Part shown: positions 54,657 through 62,168 of the stretch, piece after piece
Layout: every line of letters begins with the position of its first letter
How positions within the stretch are numbered: position 1 is the stretch's first letter
Assembly: GCF_001644645.1 (NCBI RefSeq)
Contig: NZ_CP011390.1
Location: forward strand, 5,597,501 to 5,661,500
Direction: 5' to 3'
Length of the DNA stretch: 64,000 nt
DNA from: Flavisolibacter tropicus
GTDB taxonomy: Bacteria > Bacteroidota > Bacteroidia > Chitinophagales > Chitinophagaceae
Translations under genes and position numbers: made by a program
The notes under the pieces: model-generated
Seen by the model: only the letters and a program-made list of their open reading frames with translations
Told to the model about the DNA's origin: nothing
The model's database searches: none

Positions 54657-55841
54657 ATGAAAAACTTAAAACAGATCCTTGTTTCTGCTTTTACTACAAT
54701 ACTTATAGTAAGCCTTGTTTTATATTTTACAGTTTCTCATGTTTTTGCTCAAAATCTTAAGACCTATAAAGGTGACAACAACTTCTCTTGGTCAGTGCCA
54801 AAGCTGGATAGCGCTAAAAAGACAGTTTTCATAATAGCTAGTAATGCAGGAACCGAGATGTTTGATTTTATGGCGCCTTATTATTTATTTAATGCGACCG
54901 GACAGGCAAATGTTTATGTAGTAGCCGAAAAGAAAGCTCCCGTGTTATTAGTTAATAGTTTGTTCATACTTCCTCATTACACTTTTTCTGAGATTGATTC
55001 GATGCAGATCACCCCTGATGTGATTGTTATACCCAATGTAACGATACATTTAAAGGAGCCGCCAAAAGAAATCATTGTTAACTGGGTTAAAAGTCAATGT
55101 AAGGAAACAACCATATTGCTGGCCATCTGTGATGGCGCTGCAACGGCAGCAGCTACTGGCCTATATGATGGTAAGCCACTAACGACACACGCTTCTGACC
55201 TAGGCAAGTTGAAGAAGAAGTTCCCTAAACCCCTTTGGGTGGCAAACACCAGCGTTACCGAAAGTGGAAATTTATACAGTACAGCCGGGGTTTCCAATGC
55301 CACAGAAGGGAGTCTTACTGTAATCAAGAGAGTATTTGGCGAAGAAACCATGCAGACCGTTAGAAAGGATATACATTACCAGCAGGATACGATTAAAGTG
55401 GCTCATCAAAGTAAGGTGGTGACCACAGGAACCATTACCCGGATTATAGCTAAAAAAGCATTTCAAAAAGATTATAAGGTAGGCGTATTGATTTCGGATC
55501 ACGTGAATGAGTTTGAACTAGCCAGTTTATTGGATACCTATACACGAACGTTTCCCGCATCTTTAAATACTTTTACTATAAATGGAGCCCCTGTTACTTC
55601 TAAGTTTGGTTTACAGCTCTACCCAACGGGAGAGGTGAAGAATAACAACGTAAATGAACTTCATGTTATAAATGCCCGAGCATCCCAGTTAGCTGGCCAT
55701 CCACTATTTCCCAAGGCAAAGGTGGTAGCCTACACCACTGCATCTGCGCAGTATCCGATTGAACTATACCTGGATAGAATTGGGCTACTTTACGGCGACA
55801 AGTTTAAAAGCTGCGTTAAGCTGATGTTGGACTACAATTAA
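54657..55841 (+). CDS. Exported DJ-1/PfpI-family protein
   Basis: 394 residues. An N-terminal hydrophobic helix (ILIVSLVLYFTVSHVFAQ) acts as signal peptide or anchor. The DJ-1/PfpI domain (about 55-230) shows VFIIASNAGTEMFDF and the nucleophile Cys158 in LLAICDGAAT, then TTHASDLGKL with the probable His and a YSTAGVSNATEGSLTVI. A second, weaker half (about 265-394; YKVGVLISDHVNEFELASLL) repeats the pattern without the Cys. Known: the family includes glyoxalases, amidases and regulators. Located before a GlxA-type regulator, which shares the domain. Confidence 0.87.
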   Translation: MKNLKQILVSAFTTILIVSLVLYFTVSHVFAQNLKTYKGDNNFSWSVPKLDSAKKTVFIIASNAGTEMFDFMAPYYLFNATGQANVYVVAEKKAPVLLVNSLFILPHYTFSEIDSMQITPDVIVIPNVTIHLKEPPKEIIVNWVKSQCKETTILLAICDGAATAAATGLYDGKPLTTHASDLGKLKKKFPKPLWVANTSVTESGNLYSTAGVSNATEGSLTVIKRVFGEETMQTVRKDIHYQQDTIKVAHQSKVVTTGTITRIIAKKAFQKDYKVGVLISDHVNEFELASLLDTYTRTFPASLNTFTINGAPVTSKFGLQLYPTGEVKNNNVNELHVINARASQLAGHPLFPKAKVVAYTTASAQYPIELYLDRIGLLYGDKFKSCVKLMLDYN

Positions 55842-55899
55842 CCTTTGTACCTTTTGAAAGGGTATTATAGATTCATGCATAACAGATAAACAACTTTTA

Positions 55900-56328
55900 A
55901 TGATGGCTGCATTTTATGGCCTTTTAACGGGTTTGGGGATTATCTTTTTAACGGTACTACTCGTAAAGTATTTCTCAACCAAACTTATGGCAGCTACGAT
56001 TCTGTGTGCTATTGCCTTTATTTATGTTGGCTTCTCATTGCAAGGAAACACTGTTAGCTACATCATATTGGTTGTGTTAGTGGCTGCCTTATTTTACTTC
56101 CTGGCTTTAATGGGGTATACAAAGTCCCCTGCTTTGATTGGGTATGGCACTTTGCTTCATGGAGTTTGGGATGTCTTTCATCACCATGGATTCATAATTA
56201 AGGCCAGCATTCCAGACTATTGGCCACTATATTGCCTAGTAACTGATTTGGTAACAGGAATTTATTTTGTCATGTATTTTACAAGGCGGAAAAAGGAAGA
56301 TCAATTGAATAATGTATTCCTTAAATGA
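55900..56328 (+). CDS. Small integral membrane protein (DUF6010-like)
   Basis: 142 residues with four membrane helices (LLTGLGIIFLTVLLVKYF, LMAATILCAIAFIYVGF, YIILVVLVAALFYFLALM, and a last one). The loop LIGYGTLLHGVWDVFHHHGF, rich in His and Trp, could bind metal or a ligand. My recollection is that DUF6010 proteins share this HGxWD...HH pattern; I am only moderately sure. It lies between the DJ-1 protein and the GlxA regulator, same strand, 58 and 140 bases away. Confidence 0.78.
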   Translation: MMAAFYGLLTGLGIIFLTVLLVKYFSTKLMAATILCAIAFIYVGFSLQGNTVSYIILVVLVAALFYFLALMGYTKSPALIGYGTLLHGVWDVFHHHGFIIKASIPDYWPLYCLVTDLVTGIYFVMYFTRRKKEDQLNNVFLK

Positions 56329-56468
56329 CACCTAGCTTTGAGAAAGGTATTTCTTAGCTGCGTAAGTAGATACGCTCTTTTTTCCTTGATCTTTACCGCC
56401 TGTAGTAAATGGCCTTTCCTATTAGAATAAGAACTGCCAATAACTCGATTAAATTAACTTTATAATAC

Positions 56469-57383
56469 ATGAAAAGGTTTGCGTTTATTATTCCTCCAAA
56501 TGTCGAATTATTGGATTTGGCTGGACCTGTACAAGTATTTACGGAAGCCAAATTTTATGGCTTTGAAGCCGACATACGTTTTTACAAGTTAGAGGATGTA
56601 ACTGTATCAACTGCAGGGTTGGAATTTGGTGACCTTGCCAATTTTAAGAGCGCCAACGTAAAAGAAGGTGATTATATTTTTGTGCCAGGAATGAACTTTG
56701 ACTATGTCGAAAGTCTTTCTTTTCGGGCACAAACGGAGTTTTTCAATTGGCTTAAAGGATGTTCCCAAAATAAGATAACGGTCTGTTCTATTTGTAATGG
56801 TGCCTTTGCCTTAGGGCATGCCGGCCTTTTGAAGGATACACAGTGTACCACACATTGGCGGAGAGTAAAGGCACTCCAAGAGCAATTCCCCGAAGCAAAG
56901 GTCATTTCGGATGTCTTGTACATTAAGAGTAATAACGTGTACACAAGCGCCGGTATCAGTGCCGGTATTGATCTGGCATTAGCTATTTTAGAGGATCTAA
57001 AGGGGCCTTTCTTTACGCATAAAGTCGCCAGAGGGCTTGTCGTATATCACCGCAGAAGCGGGACACATAAACAGCAAAGCATTTATTTGGATTATAGAAA
57101 TCACATTAACCCGCAAGTCCATGAAGTGCAGGATTATTTGATTGAGAACCTCTCTAAGGAAAATAACATAGAGGATTTAGCCTCACTTGTTGGCATGAGT
57201 CCAAGAAACCTGAGCCGGGTTTTTAAAGAGAAAACCGGATCTACTATTTTGGAATATCTCACTTTGTTGCGCAAAGAATACGCAAGCACCATGCTTAATA
57301 ACCCGGAATATACCATTGAATACATCGCTGCCCAGTGCGGCTTTAAATCTGCCCGGCAACTGCAGCGCTTATTAAAACAATAA
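56469..57383 (+). CDS. GlxA-family AraC-type regulator with DJ-1/PfpI domain
   Basis: 304 residues. The N-terminal DJ-1/PfpI domain (about 3-185) shows FAFIIPPNVELLDLAGPVQV, Cys109 in VCSICNGAFALGHAGLL and His129 in TTHWRR. The C-terminal AraC helix-turn-helix pair (about 215-304) shows NIEDLASLVGMSPRNLSRVF and YIAAQCGFKSARQLQRL. Known: GlxA/FtrA/ArgR-type regulators bind small metabolites or are relic enzymes. It probably controls the two genes before it or the DJ-1 gene. Confidence 0.94.
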   Translation: MKRFAFIIPPNVELLDLAGPVQVFTEAKFYGFEADIRFYKLEDVTVSTAGLEFGDLANFKSANVKEGDYIFVPGMNFDYVESLSFRAQTEFFNWLKGCSQNKITVCSICNGAFALGHAGLLKDTQCTTHWRRVKALQEQFPEAKVISDVLYIKSNNVYTSAGISAGIDLALAILEDLKGPFFTHKVARGLVVYHRRSGTHKQQSIYLDYRNHINPQVHEVQDYLIENLSKENNIEDLASLVGMSPRNLSRVFKEKTGSTILEYLTLLRKEYASTMLNNPEYTIEYIAAQCGFKSARQLQRLLKQ

Positions 57384-57713
57384 AATCCTGATGATCCATA
57401 AAGTCTGGCCGGATTTGGCATTTTCCTGTCCCTATTTATACGTTTAATTACCCCTTCTAACTTCAAGGTACTACCAGGTAATCGGCGTATAACGTTAGAC
57501 CAGGTATAAAGAACCTTCAACTAGCTTACTTATAAAATCTTACTTCTATAGTTAAGATAAGTATCAGCCTTTATTTGTTAAACTAATAACGGGAGGCAGG
57601 TATTTGATCAAAGGTGTAGACATTTCGTTTTTAATTGCAAACTCTAACTCTTGATATTTCATTCCGTTTTCTGCTAAGCAAAAGAATATGTTTACAAATG
57701 ATATCCAGATAGG

Positions 57714-57767
57714 TTGAAAGCTGTATAAACCATTTAAGCAATTTTAAATGGTTTATACAGCTTTCAA
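57714..57767. repeat. Perfect 24-base inverted repeat (hairpin)
   Basis: Left arm TTGAAAGCTGTATAAACCAT(TTAA) at 57714-57737, loop GCAATT, right arm its exact complement at 57744-57767. No mismatch in 24 pairs. No T-run follows, and no gene ends within 300 bases. Could be a terminator, a regulator RNA or a small mobile element. Confidence 0.85.
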
Positions 57768-58141
57768 TGCTGATCTTATTTAGAAATCTCTTTCAACTAA
57801 GCCTAATCGTCTGCTTCTGTAGCAGCTTTTCCCGTAGTATAATTTAGTACTGATAAAGTCTTAAAGAATCATACCATATATACAAGGCTTATACTTTTAC
57901 CATTTTAAGCTAAGCTGTTATCACCGCACAAGAACCTTTCATTTTGCATCAGCTAAAAGAATAAGTTGAGGGTTGCACCACTGCTGTTCATCTACATTAT
58001 TAATTTAAGAAAATTACTAGCCTAACTACCTCATGCTTTAAAAAGATGGCTGCAGTGAAATGTAAACTATTAAAGTAAGTACTACCAAAATTATATAAAC
58101 TTTCCCCAAGATCTTGTAACAGTAACGCCAACTATCGCTTC

Positions 58142-58149
58142 TACTTTTG
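58142..58149 (+). promoter_or_regulatory. Possible -7 promoter element for the Cys-rich gene
   Basis: TACTTTTG matches TAnnTTTG and lies 31 bases before the ATG at 58180. The nearest upstream TTG is 25 bases away, wider than normal, so this is a weak call. Confidence 0.35.
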
Positions 58150-58179
58150 TTTTATCAAATCATCTAAAAAAATAAATGT

Positions 58180-58305
58180 ATGAAATCAGTAATTAAGCAC
58201 CGGAACCAACTTTTACAAGACAGCGTAAAATGTAGTAACCCCAATTGTACTTGTGTTGAGTGCAACTGCGGTAGCAACTGCACCTGTAAAACATGTAAAA
58301 ATTAA
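58180..58305 (+). CDS. Metallothionein-like Cys-rich microprotein
   Basis: 41 residues, ATG at 58180, TAA at 58303-58305. The first 17 residues are basic (MKSVIKHRNQLLQDSVK). The rest is a cysteine block with eight Cys at 18, 23, 25, 28, 30, 34, 36 and 39: CSNPNCTCVEC, NCGSNCTCKTCKN. Pattern C-x4-C-x-C-x2-C-x-C-x3-C-x-C-x2-C. That many CxC and CxxC pairs in 22 residues is metallothionein-like; a cytoplasmic Zn/Cu/Cd-binding role is likely. A strong hairpin follows the stop. Next genes include a heavy-metal-associated protein. No known family was matched with certainty. Confidence 0.8.
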   Translation: MKSVIKHRNQLLQDSVKCSNPNCTCVECNCGSNCTCKTCKN

Positions 58306-58322
58306 AATGATTCACTTCTTCA

Positions 58323-58352
58323 AATAAGCCACTCTGATGGGAGTGGCTTATT
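58323..58352 (+). terminator. Hairpin after the Cys-rich gene
   Basis: Perfect 12-base stem AATAAGCCACTC / GAGTGGCTTATT with loop TGATGG, 17 bases after the stop codon. No T-run follows, so it may act as an RNA-stabilising hairpin as well as a terminator. Confidence 0.7.
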
Positions 58353-58373
58353 CAACCATTTAAAATGATAATC

Positions 58374-58718
58374 ATGAAAAAAGTATTCGTAATGGTATGT
58401 CAATTTGCAACTCTTTCCCTGTTTGCACAAACTAATTCGACTAAGATTGAGCAATATTGCCAGGTAACTGCAACACCTCGGCTACTAAGCAATAAAGTAA
58501 CTATTGATATTGATTATGGCGAAGAAAAAAGCTTTTGGATAGATATGCGTCTTCGAGAAGTTGATGGTAAACTAAAAAAATTTAATACCGTAATTGATGC
58601 CTTAAATTTTATGGGTAGACAAGGATGGATCTTCATAAATGCCTACCCTGTTACCAATGGTAGTACAACGGTTTATCACTATGGGTTTAGAAAACAATTT
58701 TCTAAAGCTGCGTTATAG
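58374..58718 (+). CDS. Small secreted protein of unknown function
   Basis: 114 residues from the ATG at 58374. Signal peptide MKKVFVMVCQFATLSLFAQ. The mature part is short and alternates strands and turns (TPRLLSNKVTIDIDYGEEK, then FNTVIDALNFMGRQGWIFIN, and a GSTTVYHYGFRKQF end). I recall several Bacteroidota secreted proteins with the same DALNFMGxxGW pattern, but no function is known. It follows the Cys-rich gene by 68 bases, past a hairpin. Confidence 0.75.
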   Translation: MKKVFVMVCQFATLSLFAQTNSTKIEQYCQVTATPRLLSNKVTIDIDYGEEKSFWIDMRLREVDGKLKKFNTVIDALNFMGRQGWIFINAYPVTNGSTTVYHYGFRKQFSKAAL

Positions 58719-58816
58719 TAGGTTGTCGTTTTAATGTTGTCCTTTTATGACATCTATTCTTCCTCAAATCACCTGCAAGCAGCCATAGCTTTACATTACA
58801 ATACCAAACAACTCAA

Positions 58817-59245
58817 ATGAAAAAAGCAACATTCACCCTCATTCTCACTCTTATCTCTTTATTTACTCTTAAAGTATTTGCTCAAACAATGCAAGACTTA
58901 CCGGATAAAATATTGGGTGTCTACTGGTCTCCAAAAAAAGATGCGAAGATTGAAATATATATAAATGGCAATCACTATTTCGGAAAAACTATCTGGACAG
59001 CTGTATCCCGAAAAGACACTCAAAATCCAGATCAGCGGTTACGAAAAAGAGACCTCCTGGGTATCAATCTCCTTACAGATTTTTCCTATGATGATGGCGT
59101 ATACGTAGATGGGCAAATCTATGATCCTGAGAATGGTAAAACCTATAGCTGCAAAATCAGTTTCAGCGGTCGCAATCTTAAAGTGCGTGGTTATATTGGC
59201 ATCTCACTATTGGGCAGGACAGAGACATTTGAACGTGTATTGTAA
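58817..59245 (+). CDS. DUF2147-family secreted protein
   Basis: 142 residues with signal peptide (LILTLISLFTLKVFAQ). The mature part matches DUF2147: ILGVYWSPKKDAKIEIYING, YFGKTIWTAV, DLLGINLLTDFSYDDGVYVD, DPENGKTYSCKISF and LKVRGYIGISLLGRTETF. Known: a small beta-barrel of the lipocalin-like type, periplasmic, function unknown. Same strand as its neighbours; probably part of the group that includes the HMA protein. Confidence 0.92.
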   Translation: MKKATFTLILTLISLFTLKVFAQTMQDLPDKILGVYWSPKKDAKIEIYINGNHYFGKTIWTAVSRKDTQNPDQRLRKRDLLGINLLTDFSYDDGVYVDGQIYDPENGKTYSCKISFSGRNLKVRGYIGISLLGRTETFERVL

Positions 59246-59300
59246 GCTTTATGTATTGTGCTCGCCGATCCCAAATAATATTTCTTGTCCATCATTTAAA

Positions 59301-59798
59301 ATGAAAATAATGAAACATATTTTTCTAATCATTGTCCTGGCTGTTTCAATGACAGCGAAAGCACAGGTCAGCCGGGTTTCTTTACAAGCCAGTGGATTAA
59401 CCTGCAGCATGTGTAGTAATTCAATAAATAAAGCGTTAAAAACACTTGACTTCGTTGCACATATTGAGGCAGATGTTAAGCATTACACCTTTGATATCTC
59501 TTTTAAGCCTGATACATTTGTTGACTTTAATCAGATACGAAAAAAAGTAGAAGATGCTGGGTTTTTCGTGTCCAGTTTCGTTGCCGTTATTGATTTTGAT
59601 AAGTTGTCCTTCTCTACTAACCAATCGGTTAAAATCGCTAACCAACAATTGGTTTTTGTAAACAAATTAGACCAACCACTCCGGGGAACACAAAAGATTA
59701 CATTGTTGGACCGGGGATTTGTCTCTTCTAAACAAGCCAAAGCACGCCCTCTTTTCATGTCTATAGAAGATATAATTACTTATCATGTAACTCAATAA
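59301..59798 (+). CDS. Secreted heavy-metal-associated (HMA) domain protein
   Basis: 165 residues from the ATG at 59301; the frame runs further upstream inside the previous gene but without a match. A signal peptide (IFLIIVLAVSMTAKAQ) precedes a ferredoxin-like HMA domain (about 25-95) with the metal site GLTCSMCSNSINKAL (Cys35, Cys38). A tail of about 70 residues follows, with a basic, beta-like composition. Known: HMA domains carry Cu+ or other soft metals. Export is unusual for a stand-alone HMA chaperone, but occurs in Bacteroidota. The next gene is an outer-membrane-type protein, 31 bases away. Confidence 0.87.
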   Translation: MKIMKHIFLIIVLAVSMTAKAQVSRVSLQASGLTCSMCSNSINKALKTLDFVAHIEADVKHYTFDISFKPDTFVDFNQIRKKVEDAGFFVSSFVAVIDFDKLSFSTNQSVKIANQQLVFVNKLDQPLRGTQKITLLDRGFVSSKQAKARPLFMSIEDIITYHVTQ

Positions 59799-59829
59799 AT
59801 GAGCCGGTCACACTGTTAAACAACTAGAA

Positions 59830-60639
59830 ATGAAACTTGCCTTTTCTCTTTTTTCCCTTTTGTTCTCCCTGGTAGCTATGTCACAAGAGTTGTATACAGC
59901 CACAGAACCAGCTAGTAATAGAGCGGTAGGGAGCCTTGGCGTCCGCGTGGATAACTCCATCATGGATGAAGTAAATTCCTCTAAAACGAATTATCATTTA
60001 ATTCCTGATCTCATGTTCGGTATTTCTAAAACTGTTATGGTTAGTGGGGGTGTTTTCTTTAGTAACCGGAGTCAGTCCTTTGAGTCAGAAGGAGGAACAC
60101 TTTATGCGAAATACCGTTTTTTAAGCAAGGATGCTGTGCAAAAGCATTTTCGCATGGCTTTATTTGGGAGACTAAGCTTTAATAATAGTGATGTCCACCA
60201 GGAAGAGATTAATATGTATGGGCATAATTCTGGTGTAGAGGTGGGAACAGTAGCTACCCAATTACTTCGTAAGGTTGCGCTGTCTTCCAGCCTTTCCTTA
60301 GTAAAAGCGGCGGATAACGGGAATAACAATAAGTTCGTCTACGGCTCTAAACAAAGTAAAGCTGTTAACTATACTTTTTCTGTTGGCCGGTTAATGTTAC
60401 CGAAAGAATACAAAAATTACAAGCAGACCAATTTTAATGTTATGCTGGAATTTTTAAGCCAGTATAACCCTGGTTCTGGAAAATACTATCTGGATGCGGC
60501 GCCTTCTTTACAACTAATATTTAATAGCCAAGGCAGGCTGGATATTGGTTACCGTAAGGAGCTTACTAGCAGCCTGATCAGGACCGCCCCTAATGGATTC
60601 TTTGTTAGAATAGAATACAATCTTTTTAATGTTTTTTGA
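59830..60639 (+). CDS. Putative outer-membrane beta-barrel protein
   Basis: 269 residues. Signal peptide MKLAFSLFSLLFSLVAMSQ. The mature protein is a series of alternating hydrophobic strands ending in aromatic residues (GISKTVMVSGGVFFSNRS, GGTLYAKYRFLSKDAVQKHF, VRIEYNLFNVF). The last residue is Phe, a mark of outer-membrane barrels. The family is similar to the small transporter-like barrels that follow HMA genes in Bacteroidota, but this is by layout only. Last gene of the metal group. Confidence 0.8.
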   Translation: MKLAFSLFSLLFSLVAMSQELYTATEPASNRAVGSLGVRVDNSIMDEVNSSKTNYHLIPDLMFGISKTVMVSGGVFFSNRSQSFESEGGTLYAKYRFLSKDAVQKHFRMALFGRLSFNNSDVHQEEINMYGHNSGVEVGTVATQLLRKVALSSSLSLVKAADNGNNNKFVYGSKQSKAVNYTFSVGRLMLPKEYKNYKQTNFNVMLEFLSQYNPGSGKYYLDAAPSLQLIFNSQGRLDIGYRKELTSSLIRTAPNGFFVRIEYNLFNVF

Positions 60640-60782
60640 GATTACTGCGGCCTGATAATCAATAAGGCTTACAGGTAAATCTTCTCTAATCAAACAATTT
60701 TATGAACCTTAATAGTTTGTACCCTAACAAATAAATTTAAACAGGCTTATTTGAAATACAAATCAAACACATTTAATAAATC

Positions 60783-61628
60783 TTGAAAACAAAAGTAAAA
60801 AGCGATTATAGGAAAGCCCTAATTGACAAGATGGGGGTTTCGATTCGGCAAGGTGAGGTTAGGATTGATTCCGTTAAAACGGCTTATCTATCTGCAGGGA
60901 GTGGTAGTTGCGTCATTTTTCTGCACGGTGCTGGTGCCGGTGGAGTTACCTGGTACCCGACGATTGCTGCTATTGCTAAACATTTTCATGTATTGGCCCC
61001 AGATATCGTGGGATATGGAGAATCTGACAAACCCAACGCTCCGTATGACCGTCCTTATTTCACAAAGTGGCTAAAAGGCTTCCTGCTGGAAATGAAGATA
61101 TCAAAGGTTCATATCGTTGGATTGTCTCAGGGAGGAGCTATAGCCTTACAGTTTGCCATTGATCACCCAGAGATGGTGGATAAGCTAGTTGTAGTTGACT
61201 CGGCTGGCTTAGGGGCGAAAGTTTCCCTTTGGCCATTTATTGGAATGATTTGGATGAATACTTTTCCATCCTCGATGGCAAATCGTTTTAATTCTTCTTA
61301 TATACTTCATCGGCCGGAAAATAGAGACCCAAACCATAGCTTCTATTCCATAGCCGTGCTTAAAGATAAAGGAGGAAAAAATGTGTTCAAGCAAGGTAGA
61401 GGTGCTGCTGTATCGAAAATTTCTGAAGAGTCATTGCAGCAAATTAGAAATGAGACACTTATCATTTGGGGAAAAGATGATCAATTGTTTCCTGTTGAAT
61501 ATGGTGAAAAAGCCGCTAAAATAATTCCCAATGCAAAATTTCATTTAATTGAAGATGCTGGCCATTTACCATTGATGGATCAACCAGAAAAGTTCAATAA
61601 CATTCTAACTAATTTTTTAAACAAATAA
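60783..61628 (+). CDS. Alpha/beta-hydrolase
   Basis: 281 residues from a TTG; an in-frame ATG at 60831 would drop 16 residues but leave the fold intact. Fold markers: FLHGAGAGGVTWYPTIAAIA (oxyanion loop HGAG), DIVGYGESDKP, nucleophile Ser115 in VGLSQGGAIAL, acid in WGKDDQLFP and His in EDAGHLPLMDQP. Known: typical of the MhpC/epoxide-hydrolase-like group; substrate cannot be told. No signal peptide. It stands alone, before repeat block D. Confidence 0.92.
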   Translation: MKTKVKSDYRKALIDKMGVSIRQGEVRIDSVKTAYLSAGSGSCVIFLHGAGAGGVTWYPTIAAIAKHFHVLAPDIVGYGESDKPNAPYDRPYFTKWLKGFLLEMKISKVHIVGLSQGGAIALQFAIDHPEMVDKLVVVDSAGLGAKVSLWPFIGMIWMNTFPSSMANRFNSSYILHRPENRDPNHSFYSIAVLKDKGGKNVFKQGRGAAVSKISEESLQQIRNETLIIWGKDDQLFPVEYGEKAAKIIPNAKFHLIEDAGHLPLMDQPEKFNNILTNFLNK

Positions 61629-61879
61629 CAGTGAGAGTTTGAACAGCTAGGGAAGAGGAGCAAACTTTTTAAGGATTACAATAAACCCTTTTAAAAGTTT
61701 CTTTTTAGTTCAATCACTTAGGAATTGATAATATGAACTACGAAAAAGTCACAGGCCTAACCGCCCTTTAAACTTTTGTCTGGATCTGAATTATAGCTGT
61801 TTGAAGTGGATTTTCTAGGGTAGAAACAACGATCCTCTGATTATGGGAAAGAGTTGTATCATACTTGCAAATCAAGTCA

Positions 61880-62035
61880 GAATTATCATTTGGAAATATT
61901 ATTATTCCAACATATTATTTCTGCGCAAGCCTAGGCGTGGAGCCTTTCTATGAAAGGGCAAAATAAGCTTTAAACCAAATTCTGCTTGATAAGAAATACT
62001 ACGCCGAAATAATATTATTCCGGCGTAGTATTCAG
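61880..62035 (-). repeat. tRNA-Leu-3'-flank repeat block D (parent copy)
   Basis: This is the downstream flank of the working tRNA-Leu. It shares with blocks A, B and C the elements AATTATCATT, TTATTCCAACAT, GCGCAAGCC, AAATTCTG and the terminator hairpin at 61996-62031. A further weak piece (ACAGGCCTAACC...AACTTTTG, near 61751) resembles the ends of blocks B and C. Confidence 0.6.
61996..62031 (-). terminator. Intrinsic terminator of tRNA-Leu
   Basis: ATACTACGCCG pairs with CGGCGTAGTAT (11 pairs), with an AT-rich extension in the loop. On the minus strand it begins 5 bases after the 3' end of the tRNA. The same hairpin is kept in repeat blocks A, B and C. Confidence 0.75.
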
Positions 62036-62117
62036 TGCCCAGGACTGGATTCGAACCAGCACACCTCGCGGCGCCGCCACCTGAAGACGGTGCGTCTACC
62101 AATTTCGCCACCTGGGC
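62036..62117 (-). tRNA. tRNA-Leu (anticodon CAG)
   Basis: 82 bases on the minus strand. Acceptor stem GCCCAGG pairs with CCTGGGC and discriminator A. D loop AAATTGGTAGACGC; anticodon stem CCGTC/GGCGG with loop TTCAGGT giving CAG; a long variable arm (GGCGCCGCGAGGTGT region) as in class II tRNAs; T arm CTGGTTCGAATCCAG. No CCA is encoded. A TATATTTG promoter element lies 16 bases upstream. Its 3' end and terminator recur in blocks A-C. Confidence 0.96.
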
Positions 62118-62132
62118 AACGAGTTGGGGTTG

Positions 62133-62140
62133 CAAATATA
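62133..62140 (-). promoter_or_regulatory. -7 promoter element of tRNA-Leu
   Basis: Minus strand TATATTTG, a full match to TAnnTTTG, 15 bases before the 5' end of the tRNA. No good -33 TTG is seen at the normal distance. Confidence 0.55.
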
Positions 62141-62168
62141 ATTCAATCTTGTATATGAAAAGAGAATT

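Larger units (their letters stand above)
57384..58179. other. 796-base gap holding a large inverted repeat
   Basis: No coding frame of note. It contains a perfect 24-base inverted repeat at 57714-57767 and, near its right end, TACTTTTG upstream of the metallothionein-like gene. Confidence 0.5.

Noticed and set aside
35191..62117. Intact integrative element
   Set aside because: No integrase, relaxase, phage or transfer gene in the region; only decayed border-like repeats, so mobility cannot be claimed.
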